Below, piece after piece: positions 7,473 to 16,343 of a stretch of 64,000 nt of DNA; position 1 is the stretch's first letter; each line of letters opens with the position of its first letter. A model generated the notes under the pieces. That model worked only from the letters and a program-made list of their open reading frames with translations. It was not told where the DNA came from and searched no databases. The stretch is from Devosia faecipullorum (GTDB taxonomy: Bacteria; Pseudomonadota; Alphaproteobacteria; Rhizobiales; Devosiaceae): the NCBI RefSeq assembly GCF_015158295.1, contig NZ_JACDXV010000002.1:1-64000 (forward strand). The letters are read 5' to 3'. The position numbers were made by a program, and so were the translations under genes.

Positions 7473-10400
7473 ATGACCGGCTTGCGGTTTTGGCCGTCGA
7501 CGTTTCGCGGGCGTTTGTTCGTCATCTTCCTGCTGGTCATGGCGCTGCCGCTGTCACTGATCTTCACGGCCCTCATCGTGACGCAGACCTCCAGCCTGCG
7601 GGACGAGACCTTCGCCCAATTGCGCTTCGTCAAGGACGCCAAGCAGGCCGAGATCGCGCAATATCTTGAATTCTCGGTACGGCAGGCGGAATCGCTGACC
7701 AAATCCAATACGGTGCGCTATTCGATCGGAGATTTCTACGGCTTCTCCCATGGCTTCCGCATGATCGATGCGAGCCCGGACGTGGCGCGCCAGACCTTGC
7801 AGGACATTTTCGCCGGGGGCGACGCCTTCGACCCCGCCGGACAGATGGGAGGCCCGCTGCTGCGCAAGGCGCTCGATTATGCCAATGCCCATAACCGCTT
7901 CCACGAGGATTACCTCGCCTTCGTGCGCGATTCCGAATTCGACAATGTCTATCTGATCAACCGCGACGGGCGCGTCGTCTATTCGGCCGGCAAGGATGCC
8001 TATCTAGGCGCCGACCTGACCGGCACCTTCGCTTCCCCCACCCCCCTGGGCATGCTGGCCAACACCATTTTGGCGACCACGACCCGCTCGGACACCATTT
8101 TGAAGGACTTCGCCTTCGATCCGGTGACCGGCACCTTCGCCGCCTATGTGGCGGTGCCGGTGGAATTCCATAACCGCAAGCGCGGCATTGCCGTGTTCCG
8201 GCTGCCGGCGGACGCCGTCGGCGCCGTGGTGCAGGGGCAATTCGGCAATCAGGCGGCGGGGCAGCTTTATCTTACCAATGCGGTGGGGCGGGCGATTTCC
8301 GGCCCGCCCGGCGAACCCTGGCGTCTGGGCGAGAGGCGGCCCGAAACGGCGGACAAAGCCCTCCCCAAGGGTTCGGAAAGCGCCAGCTATGAGACCGAAT
8401 CGGCGCTGATCGCTTCAGCGGAACTGCCCTTCGGCCCGCAAAATTGGCAGCTGACCGCCGAAGTGCCCACCAGCCAGGCCTTTGCCAAGATCGAGGCCCT
8501 GACCGGGCTGGTGCTGATTCTGGCCGGGATCAGCCTGCCGATGATCTTCTGGACCGCGCTGATGCTGTCGCGCAGCGTCGCCTCCTCGCTCGGCAAATTG
8601 ACTGATGTGGCCGAAGCCATCGCCGCCGGCAATCTTGACCTCGACGTTCCCAATCTGCGGGGGCCGGCGGAGCTGCGGCGGCTGACCGCCAGTTTCGGGC
8701 GGATGCGCAGCGCGCTGCTCGAACAGCTGGCGCTGGTGCGCGACAAGAATGGCGAACTCGAGCAGCAGGTGGCGATCATCGCCGAAAAGAATGCCGAGCT
8801 CGAGGAGGCCGACCGGCAGAAGGACGCCTTCGTTGCCAATACCAGCCACGAATTGCGCACGCCGCTCAACGGCATTATCGGGATTTCCGGAACCTTGGCG
8901 ACCGGGGCGGCGGGCGAATTGACCCCGGCGCAGCGCGGGCAGATGGAAATCATCACCTATTCGGCTCGTCGGTTGTCGCGCCTCGTCGATGACCTGCTTG
9001 ACCTCTACCGCATCCGCCAGGGCCGTATGCGGCTCGATATTCACGCAGTGCACCTGCCCACCAGTATCCGCAATGTGCTTTCGCTCGCCCAGACGCTGGT
9101 CTGGGGCGAGGCGGTCGCCATCAAGGTGGAGCTGGAGGACGACTTGCCCTTTCTCAAGGCCGATCCGGTGCGCCTCGAGCAGATCCTCTACAATCTTTTG
9201 GGCAATGCCATCAAATATGCCGGCAATGGCGATATCTGGATCAGCGCCCGGGCGCTGGAGGGGGAAATCGAGATCGCCGTGCACGACAAGGGGACCGGCA
9301 TCGCCCCGGACAATCTCGAAAGAGTGTTCCAGCCCCTGGAGCGCGCCAGCACCGAAATGGAAGGGTTCGGGCTCGGGCTCACCATTGCCCGGCAGATGGC
9401 GCAGGCGATGAATGGGCGGCTCTCGGCCGCCAGTACGCTGGGCGAGGGCTCGACCTTTTGCCTCGTCCTGCCGATGGCGGACGCCGAAACCGAGCGCGTG
9501 CCGATGGAATTGCTCGCCGAGCGGGCCAGCGGCCCCATCACGCTGGGCGCGCCCGAGCTGGCCGAGGACAAAAGCCAGGACGACCGGGTGCATGTGCTGG
9601 TGGTCGATGACGAGCCGGTCAATATCCAGGTGCTGCGCAATGTGCTGGTGCCGCTCGGCTATTTCGTCGAAGCGGCGCGCAACGGGCATGAAGCGCTCGA
9701 ACTGATCGGCCGCAACAGGCCCAATCTGGTCATTCTCGACGTGATGATGCCGGGGATGAGCGGGTTCGAAGTGGCGCGGCGGCTGCGCGAGCGCCATTCG
9801 CTCTATCAATTGCCGATCATCATGCTGACGGCGCGCAGCCGCACCCGCGATCTGCTGGCTGGCTTCGAGAGCGGGGCCAATGATTATGTGTGCAAGCCCT
9901 TCGTCAAGGATGAGCTTCTGGCCCGCATCACCACGCTGCTGGCGGCCTCGCAGGCGCAGCGCCAGGCGACCGAAAACGTCGAATTGCGCGAGGAAATCGA
10001 GCGGCGAGCGCTGGTCGAAGATGCGCTGCGCCTCTCCCAGCAACGCATGTCGCGCCTGCTCGACACCGTGGCCCCGGGGGTGATCTGCGCCACCGATGCC
10101 GGAAGGGTCATTTTCCGCAACCGCGCCGCCGCGGACCTGCTGGGCATGGAGATCCGCACCGGGGAAAGCCAGATCGACCAGATCCTGCCGCCGGCGCTGA
10201 TGCGCTCCATCCGCGAAGACATCCGCCTCGCCGGCGAGGCCAATCTCACCGATGTGGTGCTGCCCGCCGCGCCGGGCGAAACGCTGATGATCAGCGGCTT
10301 CGAGCTCGAACCGCAGGCCGGGGGCGGCATCGCGCTGGTACTTGACCGGGATTCGGCGGCGGCCCGCTCGGCCGCCTCGACGCTCAACCGCTCGATCCGC

Positions 10401-10862
10401 GACGTGCTGGACACGGTGGGATCGCGCCTGGCGGCTGCATCGGCAATCGAGGGGGGCGAGGCGGCAGCGGATGCGGACCAGGAGGATTACCGCCGGACCA
10501 TGGTCGCGGTGATGACGGAAAGCCTGCGGCTCTGGCGGGCGGCGACGGGAAGCTCGAAATACGATCTGGCCGAGCAGAGCGGTATCTGGCGGGTGACGCT
10601 CGACCGCTCCTCGCTGCAATCGCGCACTCTCGACAAATATCTGGTGCTCGAAACCCTGCCGAGCCAGCCGCGCTGGCGGGACGTCGTCGGCACCGCCGAA
10701 TTCGTCATGGACAAGCTGCCCGAAAATCTCGACAGCGTGGCGCTTGCCGCCAATCTCGATCTGCTCAAGCAACTCATCCGCAGGGAACGCCAGGCGGGCG
10801 AAAAACTGCGCGGCGCCGAGCGGCAGGACAAAAGGCTGTCCGAAGACCGGGCGCAGGATTGA
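7473..10862 (+). CDS. chiS: ChiS-like hybrid sensor histidine kinase / DNA-binding regulator
   Basis: An 1129-residue membrane sensor. In order: a membrane helix (about 13-35), a long periplasmic sensor region (36-343), a second helix (344-368), a HAMP segment and coiled coil (to about 450), HisKA with phospho-acceptor His459 in NTSHELRTPLNG, an HATPase domain (N box near 570, G box GFGLGLT near 630), a receiver domain with Asp756 in LVILDVMMPG, a PAS-like segment (about 860-970), and a C-terminal part (about 1005-1110) with EQSGIWRVTLDRSSLQSRTLD. The last part resembles the C-terminal domain through which Vibrio cholerae ChiS binds DNA directly. Divergent from the CBP-like gene, as expected for a chitin sensor. 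The symbol is by resemblance and context. Confidence 0.85.
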   Translation: MTGLRFWPSTFRGRLFVIFLLVMALPLSLIFTALIVTQTSSLRDETFAQLRFVKDAKQAEIAQYLEFSVRQAESLTKSNTVRYSIGDFYGFSHGFRMIDASPDVARQTLQDIFAGGDAFDPAGQMGGPLLRKALDYANAHNRFHEDYLAFVRDSEFDNVYLINRDGRVVYSAGKDAYLGADLTGTFASPTPLGMLANTILATTTRSDTILKDFAFDPVTGTFAAYVAVPVEFHNRKRGIAVFRLPADAVGAVVQGQFGNQAAGQLYLTNAVGRAISGPPGEPWRLGERRPETADKALPKGSESASYETESALIASAELPFGPQNWQLTAEVPTSQAFAKIEALTGLVLILAGISLPMIFWTALMLSRSVASSLGKLTDVAEAIAAGNLDLDVPNLRGPAELRRLTASFGRMRSALLEQLALVRDKNGELEQQVAIIAEKNAELEEADRQKDAFVANTSHELRTPLNGIIGISGTLATGAAGELTPAQRGQMEIITYSARRLSRLVDDLLDLYRIRQGRMRLDIHAVHLPTSIRNVLSLAQTLVWGEAVAIKVELEDDLPFLKADPVRLEQILYNLLGNAIKYAGNGDIWISARALEGEIEIAVHDKGTGIAPDNLERVFQPLERASTEMEGFGLGLTIARQMAQAMNGRLSAASTLGEGSTFCLVLPMADAETERVPMELLAERASGPITLGAPELAEDKSQDDRVHVLVVDDEPVNIQVLRNVLVPLGYFVEAARNGHEALELIGRNRPNLVILDVMMPGMSGFEVARRLRERHSLYQLPIIMLTARSRTRDLLAGFESGANDYVCKPFVKDELLARITTLLAASQAQRQATENVELREEIERRALVEDALRLSQQRMSRLLDTVAPGVICATDAGRVIFRNRAAADLLGMEIRTGESQIDQILPPALMRSIREDIRLAGEANLTDVVLPAAPGETLMISGFELEPQAGGGIALVLDRDSAAARSAASTLNRSIRDVLDTVGSRLAAASAIEGGEAAADADQEDYRRTMVAVMTESLRLWRAATGSSKYDLAEQSGIWRVTLDRSSLQSRTLDKYLVLETLPSQPRWRDVVGTAEFVMDKLPENLDSVALAANLDLLKQLIRRERQAGEKLRGAERQDKRLSEDRAQD

Positions 10863-10916
10863 GCGGGCGATCGGCGCGCTGGGTCGCCCTCAGAGCCTTT
10901 CAATGCTTGTTTTGTG

Positions 10917-10962
10917 GGGTTTCCGAACCGGAAAACCGCCATGCACTGGTTCTCGAAACGCC
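10917..10962. repeat. intergenic repeat of the 'TTTCCGAACCGGAAA' family
   Basis: The stretch GTTTCCGAACCGGAAAACCG and the closing TCTCGAAACGCC match the element at 22338-22384. It lies between the convergent chiS-like and hemW genes and may also serve as a transcription end. Confidence 0.55.
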
Positions 10963-10970
10963 CTATGGGC

Positions 10971-12125
10971 TCAGGCGGCCAGATCGGCCACGACGGCGTC
11001 GAGCACCGGAAATCCCTTGTCGGTGACGCGGATATTGCCGTTGGGCAGGGTTTCGACAAAACCATAGCCCTTGAGCGCATCGATCTGCCGGGCGGAAATG
11101 GCCCGGCCGGAAATGGACATGAAGCGGGAGGGCGAGATGCCTTCCTTGAGCCGCAGGCCCATGACGAGGAATTCGTCGCCCTGCTCTTCCCAGGTGAGCA
11201 CGTCGTCGGTGATCATGCCATGGCCGGTTTCACTGACGCGCTGCAGCCAGTCGAAGGGCAGCTTTTCGGTGGCAGTGGCGTGGCGCTGATGGTTGACCAT
11301 GAGCCGTCCATGGGCGCCGGGACCGATGCCGGCATATTCGCCATAGCGCCAATAGAGCATGTTGTGGCGGCTTTCCTGGCCGGGCACGGCATGGTTGGAA
11401 ATCTCATAGGCCGGCATGCCGGCCTCGCGGGTCAATTCCTGGGTCAATTCGTAGAAATCGGCGGCCAGATCCTCGCCGGGCAAGGTCAGCTTGCCCGCTT
11501 GTTGCAGGTCGAAATAGCGCGTGCCCTGCTCGATGGTCAGTTGGTAGAGGCTGAGATGGCCGCGCGCCATCCACAGGGCCTCCTTGAGTTCATCTTCCCA
11601 ATCTTCCAGCGTCTGGCGGGGACGGGCATAGATGAGATCGAAACTGGAGCGCTCGAACACCGATTGGGCGATGCGCACGGCGGCCATTGCTTCCTCGACG
11701 GAATGGCGGCGGCCCAGTTCGGCCAGGGGGCCGGGGCGCAGCGATTGCACGCCGAGCGAGACGCGATTGATGCCGGCGGCGCGAAACCCGCGAAAACGCT
11801 CGACTTCAACCGAAGTGGGATTGGCCTCGAGGGTGATTTCGGCATTGCCGTCGACCTGCCAGGCTTCGGCAATGGCGTCAAGAATGGTGGAGACGGCACG
11901 GGGCGACATCAGCGAGGGCGTGCCGCCGCCAAAAAAGATCGATTGCACCAGCCTCCCGGGCGTGAGCGCCGCCATATGGGCGATCTCGCGCTTATAGCCG
12001 GCCACGAAGGCGTCCTCGTCGAAGGTGCCGCGATAGACGTGGGAATTGAAGTCGCAATAGGGGCATTTGGCGGCACAGAAAGGCCAATGCACATAGATGC
12101 CGAACAGGTCGTTGGGATTGGTCAT
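10971..12125 (-). CDS. hemW: radical SAM heme chaperone HemW (coproporphyrinogen-III-oxidase-like)
   Basis: A 384-residue cytoplasmic radical SAM protein. The cluster-binding motif is CAAKCPYCDF (CxxxCxxC) near residue 20, starting from MTNPNDLFGIYVHWPFC, followed by the family stretch IFFGGGTPSLM and a C-terminal HemN-type domain. HemW inserts heme into respiratory enzymes and lacks the extra residues needed for true HemN oxidase activity. The start at 12125 is preferred because upstream codons belong to a repeat element. It belongs to the leftward hemW-rdgB-rph group found beside hrcA in this order of bacteria. Confidence 0.92.
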   Translation of the reverse strand: MTNPNDLFGIYVHWPFCAAKCPYCDFNSHVYRGTFDEDAFVAGYKREIAHMAALTPGRLVQSIFFGGGTPSLMSPRAVSTILDAIAEAWQVDGNAEITLEANPTSVEVERFRGFRAAGINRVSLGVQSLRPGPLAELGRRHSVEEAMAAVRIAQSVFERSSFDLIYARPRQTLEDWEDELKEALWMARGHLSLYQLTIEQGTRYFDLQQAGKLTLPGEDLAADFYELTQELTREAGMPAYEISNHAVPGQESRHNMLYWRYGEYAGIGPGAHGRLMVNHQRHATATEKLPFDWLQRVSETGHGMITDDVLTWEEQGDEFLVMGLRLKEGISPSRFMSISGRAISARQIDALKGYGFVETLPNGNIRVTDKGFPVLDAVVADLAA

Positions 12126-12146
12126 GGCGCAGATTTCCCAAAGCTC

Positions 12147-12221
12147 GTCACCACCGGGTCGGGCCCGGTGGTCCATGGCCCAGCCAGATGGATTGCCCGG
12201 ACAGGCCGGGCAATGACGGTC
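12147..12221. repeat. composite palindromic intergenic repeat
   Basis: Two adjacent inverted repeats, 12151-12171 (CCACCGGGTC...CCGGTGG) and 12190-12217 (core ATTGCCCGG...CCGGGCAAT), separated by a CCATGGCCCAGC linker. The second half recurs almost unchanged at 20777, 38707 and, in variant form, at 22401, 31482, 38783 and 53737. All copies lie between genes. Confidence 0.75.
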
Positions 12222-12251
12222 ACGACAATATCGGGGCCACGCCGCAAAACC

Positions 12252-12899
12252 TCACCCATGATCGATCTGGTTCTCCACGAATTGGGCAAAGGCCCGCGCG
12301 CGGTGGGAGAGGCCGGTCTGGCCGGGGGACCAGGAATGCTTGGTTTCGGGCGGCATTTCGCCAAAGGTGATGTCATAGCCATCGGGCATGAACATGGGGT
12401 CATAGCCGTGGCCCATATCGCCGCGCGGCGGCCAGACCAAAGTGCCTTCGCATTTGCCCGCATAGAGCACGTCGCGGCCATCGGGATGGGCGAGGCACAA
12501 AGTGGCGTTGAAGGCGGCCCGGCGCTGGGACGGCGAGCTGGCGCCCGCCGCCTGCAAGGCATCCTCGACCCGCTTCATGGCGCGGGTGAAATCGCGCGGC
12601 ACCCCGGCCCAGTCCGCCGTATAGACGCCCGGCTCGCCATTGAGCGCATCGACGCAAATGCCGCTATCGTCGGACAGCGCCAGCATATTGGCGCCACGCG
12701 CCGCCGCATGCGCCTTGGTGCGGGCATTTTCGGCAAAAGTGGTGCCGGTTTCCTCGGGCTCGGGCAGGCCAAGCTCACCGGCGGAGACCAGTTCGAGCCC
12801 GAACGGCTCGAACAGCTCACGGAATTCCTTGAGCTTGCCGGCATTGTGGGTGGCGATGCAGAGGCGCGTGCCGGGGCGGAGACGGGGAATGGCGCTCAT
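12252..12899 (-). CDS. rdgB: RdgB/HAM1 family non-canonical purine NTP pyrophosphatase
   Basis: A 215-residue enzyme that hydrolyses dITP, dUTP-like xanthosine and inosine triphosphates to monophosphates, keeping deaminated purines out of DNA. The N-terminal substrate motif THNAGKLKEF and the metal site LALSDDSGICVDALNG are present, as is the DPMFMPDGYDITFGEM segment of the family. Length is usual. It lies in the same direction as rph (148 bp upstream) and hemW (126 bp downstream, across a repeat). Confidence 0.95.
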   Translation of the reverse strand: MSAIPRLRPGTRLCIATHNAGKLKEFRELFEPFGLELVSAGELGLPEPEETGTTFAENARTKAHAAARGANMLALSDDSGICVDALNGEPGVYTADWAGVPRDFTRAMKRVEDALQAAGASSPSQRRAAFNATLCLAHPDGRDVLYAGKCEGTLVWPPRGDMGHGYDPMFMPDGYDITFGEMPPETKHSWSPGQTGLSHRARAFAQFVENQIDHG

Positions 12900-13047
12900 G
12901 TGCGGGCTCCACCAAGAACACGTCGAATATCGTTCCAGAGGGGGGAATTGTGTTCGCGAAAAGCCCCTTGGCCCGGCCGCTGTGCCATCGACCCCTTAAC
13001 GAGGCGAGATAGAAGGCCAAACGAGCGGGCTTTTTTCTCCAGAGAAA

Positions 13048-13764
13048 TCATGCGCGCAAAGCCGCCTGTTGCATGAGGCTCAATTCGCCAATGCCCTTTT
13101 CGGCCAGACCCATCAGCGCATCCAACTCGGCCCGGTCGAACGGCGCGCCTTCGGCCGTGCCCTGGATTTCGACGAATTTGCCGGAGCCGGTCATAACGAA
13201 ATTGGCGTCGGTCTCGGCCTCGACATCTTCGAGATAATCCAGATCGAGCACCGGGCTGCCGCGATAGATGCCGCAGGAAATGGCGGCGACGCTGTCGCGC
13301 AGCGCTGTGCCCTTGGTCAGCTTGCGGGTTTCCATCCAGGCGATGGCGTCGGCTAGGGCGACATAAGCCCCGGTGATTGCGGCGGTGCGGGTGCCGCCAT
13401 CGGCTTCGAGCACGTCGCAATCGAGCGTTACCTGCACTTCGCCCAGGGCTTCGAGATCGACCACGGCGCGCAGCGAACGGCCGATCAGCCGCTGGATTTC
13501 CTGGGTGCGGCCCGATTGCTTGCCGGTAGTGGCCTCGCGGCGGGTGCGGCTGCCGGTGGCGCGGGGCAGCATGCCATATTCGGCGGTGACCCAGCCCTTG
13601 CCCTTGCCGCGCAGCCAGCCCGGAACCGAGGTTTCCACCGAAGCGGTGCACAGAACCCTGGTATTGCCGAAGGCGACGAGGCAGGAGCCCTCCGCCTTCA
13701 TGGCCACGTTTCGCTCAAGGGTCACTGCCCGCATATCGGAGGGCTGACGTCCGGATGGCCGCAT
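13048..13764 (-). CDS. rph: ribonuclease PH
   Basis: A 238-residue phosphorolytic 3'-5' exoribonuclease that trims tRNA 3' ends. The start [14 protein letters not shown] is classical, and the phosphate-binding and catalytic stretches [21 protein letters not shown] (key residues R, R and GRTQEI) and [19 protein letters not shown] are intact, so the enzyme should be active. It is divergent from hrcA, with a 141-bp region between them that carries a CtrA-type box. Confidence 0.96.
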   Translation of the reverse strand: MRPSGRQPSDMRAVTLERNVAMKAEGSCLVAFGNTRVLCTASVETSVPGWLRGKGKGWVTAEYGMLPRATGSRTRREATTGKQSGRTQEIQRLIGRSLRAVVDLEALGEVQVTLDCDVLEADGGTRTAAITGAYVALADAIAWMETRKLTKGTALRDSVAAISCGIYRGSPVLDLDYLEDVEAETDANFVMTGSGKFVEIQGTAEGAPFDRAELDALMGLAEKGIGELSLMQQAALRA

Positions 13765-13788
13765 CGTAATTCCAGTTGGTTTTCTACG

Positions 13789-13804
13789 TTAACCGCGTCT
13801 TAAC
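13789..13804. promoter_or_regulatory. candidate CtrA-binding box (TTAA-N7-TTAAC) between rph and hrcA
   Basis: TTAACCGCGTCTTAAC is a perfect match to the full CtrA consensus TTAA-N7-TTAAC, 25 bp upstream of the rph start and about 100 bp upstream of hrcA. In GC-rich DNA this pattern is rare by chance, and two further copies lie in the putative oriC. Confidence 0.55.
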
Positions 13805-13905
13805 CCTCATCGCAGCGCCCCACAAGCGCCCGACGCTTGGCGGTTGGGGAGGAAGTGCTTAAATGAGAGACCAAGGTTAAAGCGGACGTTTTTAGTCAAA
13901 CCCAA

Positions 13906-14988
13906 ATGACCAGACCTGCCGAAGACTTTCTTTCCGTCCTCAATTCCCGCAGCCAGGAGATTTTCCGGCGGCTGGTGGAGCGCTATCTCGATACCGGCCT
14001 TCCGGTGGGTTCGCGCGACCTGTCGCGCCTGTTGCAGGTGGAACTCTCGCCTGCCTCGGTGCGCAATGTGATGGCCGATCTCGAGGATCTGGGGCTGATC
14101 GCGGCGCCCCATACTTCGGCCGGGCGCGCCCCGACCCAGCAGGGTCTCCGCTTCTTCGTCGATGCCATGCTGGAAATGGGGAGCGTCGATGAAACAGAGC
14201 GCCAGCAGATTTCCCGCCATATCGAGGGCAATGCCGGCCATGGACAGGTGGAAGACCTGCTCACCGAAGCCTCATCGCTGCTATCGGGACTGAGTCAGGG
14301 CGCGGGCGTCGTCATCGCCGCCAAGGCCGACATGGTGCTCAAGCATATCGAATTCGTGCGGCTCGATGCCAGCCGCGCCATGGCCATCCTTGTGGGTGAG
14401 GACGGGCAGGTGGAAAACCGCATTCTCGACCTGCCCCCGGGCTATACGGCCAGCGCCCTCGGCCAGGCCGGCAATTACCTGGCCCATTACGTGGTGGGGC
14501 GGACGCTTTCGGAAGCGCGGCGGGTCTTGCAGGAAAGGCGGGCCGAGCAGCGGGCGGAATTGGACGAGCTGACGCAAAAACTGGTGGATGCCGGGATCGC
14601 CACCCTCACCGGCAATAGCGGTGCCGGCGCCCCCACCATCATCGTGCGCGGCCGCGCCAATCTCATCAACGACGCCATGGCGAGCGATGAATTGATGCGG
14701 ATGCGCCAGCTTTTCGACGCGCTGGAAAGCAAGGACGGGCTGCTTGACCTTCTGGGCGACGCCGAGCGCGCCCAGGGCGTGCGTATCTTTATCGGCTCGG
14801 AAAACAAGCTGTTTTCGCTTTCGGGTTCATCGGTAATCCTCAGCCCCTATAAGGATGCCAATGACAAAATCGTCGGCGTCCTGGGGGTGATTGGGCCGAC
14901 GCGGCTCAATTATGCGCGCATCGTGCCGGTGGTGGATTATACCGCCAATGTGATTTCAGCGATGATGGCGCGCAAGCGGAGCACTTGA
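13906..14988 (+). CDS. hrcA: heat-inducible transcriptional repressor HrcA
   Basis: A 360-residue repressor with an N-terminal winged helix (about 1-75, with [16 protein letters not shown] and [18 protein letters not shown]), followed by the GAF-like and inserted dimerisation domains. HrcA represses chaperonin genes by binding CIRCE elements and is itself folded by GroEL. No CIRCE element was seen anywhere in this window, so its targets (normally groESL) lie elsewhere. The start ATG at 13906 has no clear ribosome site. grpE follows after 64 bp in the same direction. Confidence 0.95.
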   Translation: MTRPAEDFLSVLNSRSQEIFRRLVERYLDTGLPVGSRDLSRLLQVELSPASVRNVMADLEDLGLIAAPHTSAGRAPTQQGLRFFVDAMLEMGSVDETERQQISRHIEGNAGHGQVEDLLTEASSLLSGLSQGAGVVIAAKADMVLKHIEFVRLDASRAMAILVGEDGQVENRILDLPPGYTASALGQAGNYLAHYVVGRTLSEARRVLQERRAEQRAELDELTQKLVDAGIATLTGNSGAGAPTIIVRGRANLINDAMASDELMRMRQLFDALESKDGLLDLLGDAERAQGVRIFIGSENKLFSLSGSSVILSPYKDANDKIVGVLGVIGPTRLNYARIVPVVDYTANVISAMMARKRST

Positions 14989-15052
14989 ATTGCGGCCAGC
15001 CTTGGCCGATATGGCGGGCAAGAGATTTTACCTTTTGACGGAAGAAGACGAC

Positions 15053-15646
15053 ATGAGCGACGAAAACGCCGCCCAGGGCGAAATGCCGGAAAATGCTGTG
15101 CCGGAAGTCGAGACCCCCGAAGTCGATCCCATCGAGGCGCTGCAGGGCGAGAATGCCGACCTCAAGGACCGGCTGCTGCGCAGCGTCGCCGAGATGGAAA
15201 ACCTGCGCAAGCGCACCGAGCGCGACGTCGCCGATACCCGCGCCTATGCCATTGCCGGTTTTGCCCGCGACATGCTCTCGGCCACCGATGCGCTGGGCCG
15301 GGCGCTGGTGATGATCCCCGCCGAGGTGCGCGAAGGCGCCGATGGCACGCTCAAGAGCCTGATCGAGGGAATCGAGCTGGCCGAGCGGGAAATGCAGCGC
15401 CTCCTGGCCAAGCATGGGGTGACCAAGATCGAGGCGGCGGGGCAGAAATTCGATCCGCACAAGCATCAGGCCATGTTTGAAGTGCCCAATCCCAATGTGC
15501 CCGAGGGGATCGTGGTGCAGGTGGTGCAGGAAGGCTTTGCCATTGGCGAGCGCGTCTTGCGCCCGGCCATGGTCGGCGTCGCCAAGGGCGGCGGCGCTGC
15601 GCCAGCAGCGCCCGCCGACGGCGATGGCATCGACAAAAGCGCGTGA
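15053..15646 (+). CDS. grpE: nucleotide exchange factor GrpE
   Basis: A 197-residue co-chaperone that releases ADP from DnaK. The acidic N-terminal tail (1-35) is followed by a long coiled coil (about 40-90, [20 protein letters not shown]) and the C-terminal beta domain with [12 protein letters not shown] and [20 protein letters not shown]. The start [12 protein letters not shown] at 15053 is preceded by GGAAGA. It partners with the dnaK and dnaJ products encoded about 3 kb away. Confidence 0.96.
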   Translation: MSDENAAQGEMPENAVPEVETPEVDPIEALQGENADLKDRLLRSVAEMENLRKRTERDVADTRAYAIAGFARDMLSATDALGRALVMIPAEVREGADGTLKSLIEGIELAEREMQRLLAKHGVTKIEAAGQKFDPHKHQAMFEVPNPNVPEGIVVQVVQEGFAIGERVLRPAMVGVAKGGGAAPAAPADGDGIDKSA

Positions 15647-15668
15647 CCAATTCTCGCGGTGCAGATGA

Positions 15669-15696
15669 AAAAAGGACGCCGGGCGGCGTCCTTTTT
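15669..15696. terminator. bidirectional terminator between grpE and pncA
   Basis: A 12-bp perfect stem (15669-15680 and 15685-15696, AAAAAGGACGCC with its complement) and a GGGC loop, with T-rich ends on both strands. It separates the convergent grpE and pncA genes. Confidence 0.85.
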
Positions 15697-15710
15697 GTTT
15701 GGGGAGCGGC

Positions 15711-16343
15711 TTAACCCAGAATGTCCCGGCTCTGGATGCGCAGCACGCCGGCCTCCTCCATATCCGCCCAGGCTTTTTCCAGGGAGCCATCGGCATCGAT
15801 GGCGCGGGTGGCGTCTTCGATGACGGTGACGTCGAAACCGCCCGCCGCCCCGTCAATGGCGGTCCAGGCGACGCAGAAATCGGTGGCGAGGCCGGTGATA
15901 TAAAGCCGGCCGAGATCGCGCTCCCCCAGATAGCCGGCCAGGCCGGTCAGGGTTTCGCGGTCGGCCTCCTGGAGCCCGGAATAGGAATCAATGGCACGAT
16001 TGAAGCCCTTGCGGATGATCATCTGCGCATGGGGCACTTTGAGGTCGCGGGAAATCTCGGCGCCGTGGCTCTCCCAGACGCAATGGTCGGGCCAGAGCAC
16101 CTGCGGCCCATAGTCGAGCTCGACGCTTTCGAAGGGCGCCTTGCCTGCATGCTGGCTGGCAAAGGAAATGTGGTCGGCCGGATGCCAGTCCTGGGTGAGG
16201 ATGACATGGGTAAATCTGGTGGCCAGCTTGTTGATCAGCGGCACGATCTCGTCGCCCCCCGCCACCGCCAGATTGCCGCCGGGCAGGAAGTCATATTGCA
16301 TATCGACGATGATGAGGACGTCATCGGGGGCGATTTCAAGCAT
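15711..16343 (-). CDS. pncA: nicotinamidase (isochorismatase family)
   Basis: A 210-residue enzyme that hydrolyses nicotinamide to nicotinate for NAD salvage. The catalytic aspartate lies in LIIVDMQYDF, the metal-binding residues in QDWHPADHISF, and the nucleophilic cysteine in GLATDFCVAWTA. The start at 16343 has AGGA nine bases upstream; an ATG at 16352 (MTNMLEI) is nearly as good. Either start overlaps the end of the pabB-pabC gene, so the two are co-transcribed and probably translationally coupled. Confidence 0.92.
   Translation of the reverse strand: MLEIAPDDVLIIVDMQYDFLPGGNLAVAGGDEIVPLINKLATRFTHVILTQDWHPADHISFASQHAGKAPFESVELDYGPQVLWPDHCVWESHGAEISRDLKVPHAQMIIRKGFNRAIDSYSGLQEADRETLTGLAGYLGERDLGRLYITGLATDFCVAWTAIDGAAGGFDVTVIEDATRAIDADGSLEKAWADMEEAGVLRIQSRDILG

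Noticed and set aside
8415..10772. A long minus-strand open frame opposite the hybrid kinase
   Set aside because: Shadow of the kinase reading frame; composition is typical of antisense translation.
12900..13047. Possible small gene between rdgB and rph
   Set aside because: Open frames here are short extensions of neighbours; codon use is not gene-like and no ribosome site is seen.
13765..13905. CIRCE element upstream of hrcA
   Set aside because: No TTAGCACTC-N9-GAGTGCTAA-like inverted repeat was found here or before dnaK; the repressor's targets are probably outside the window.
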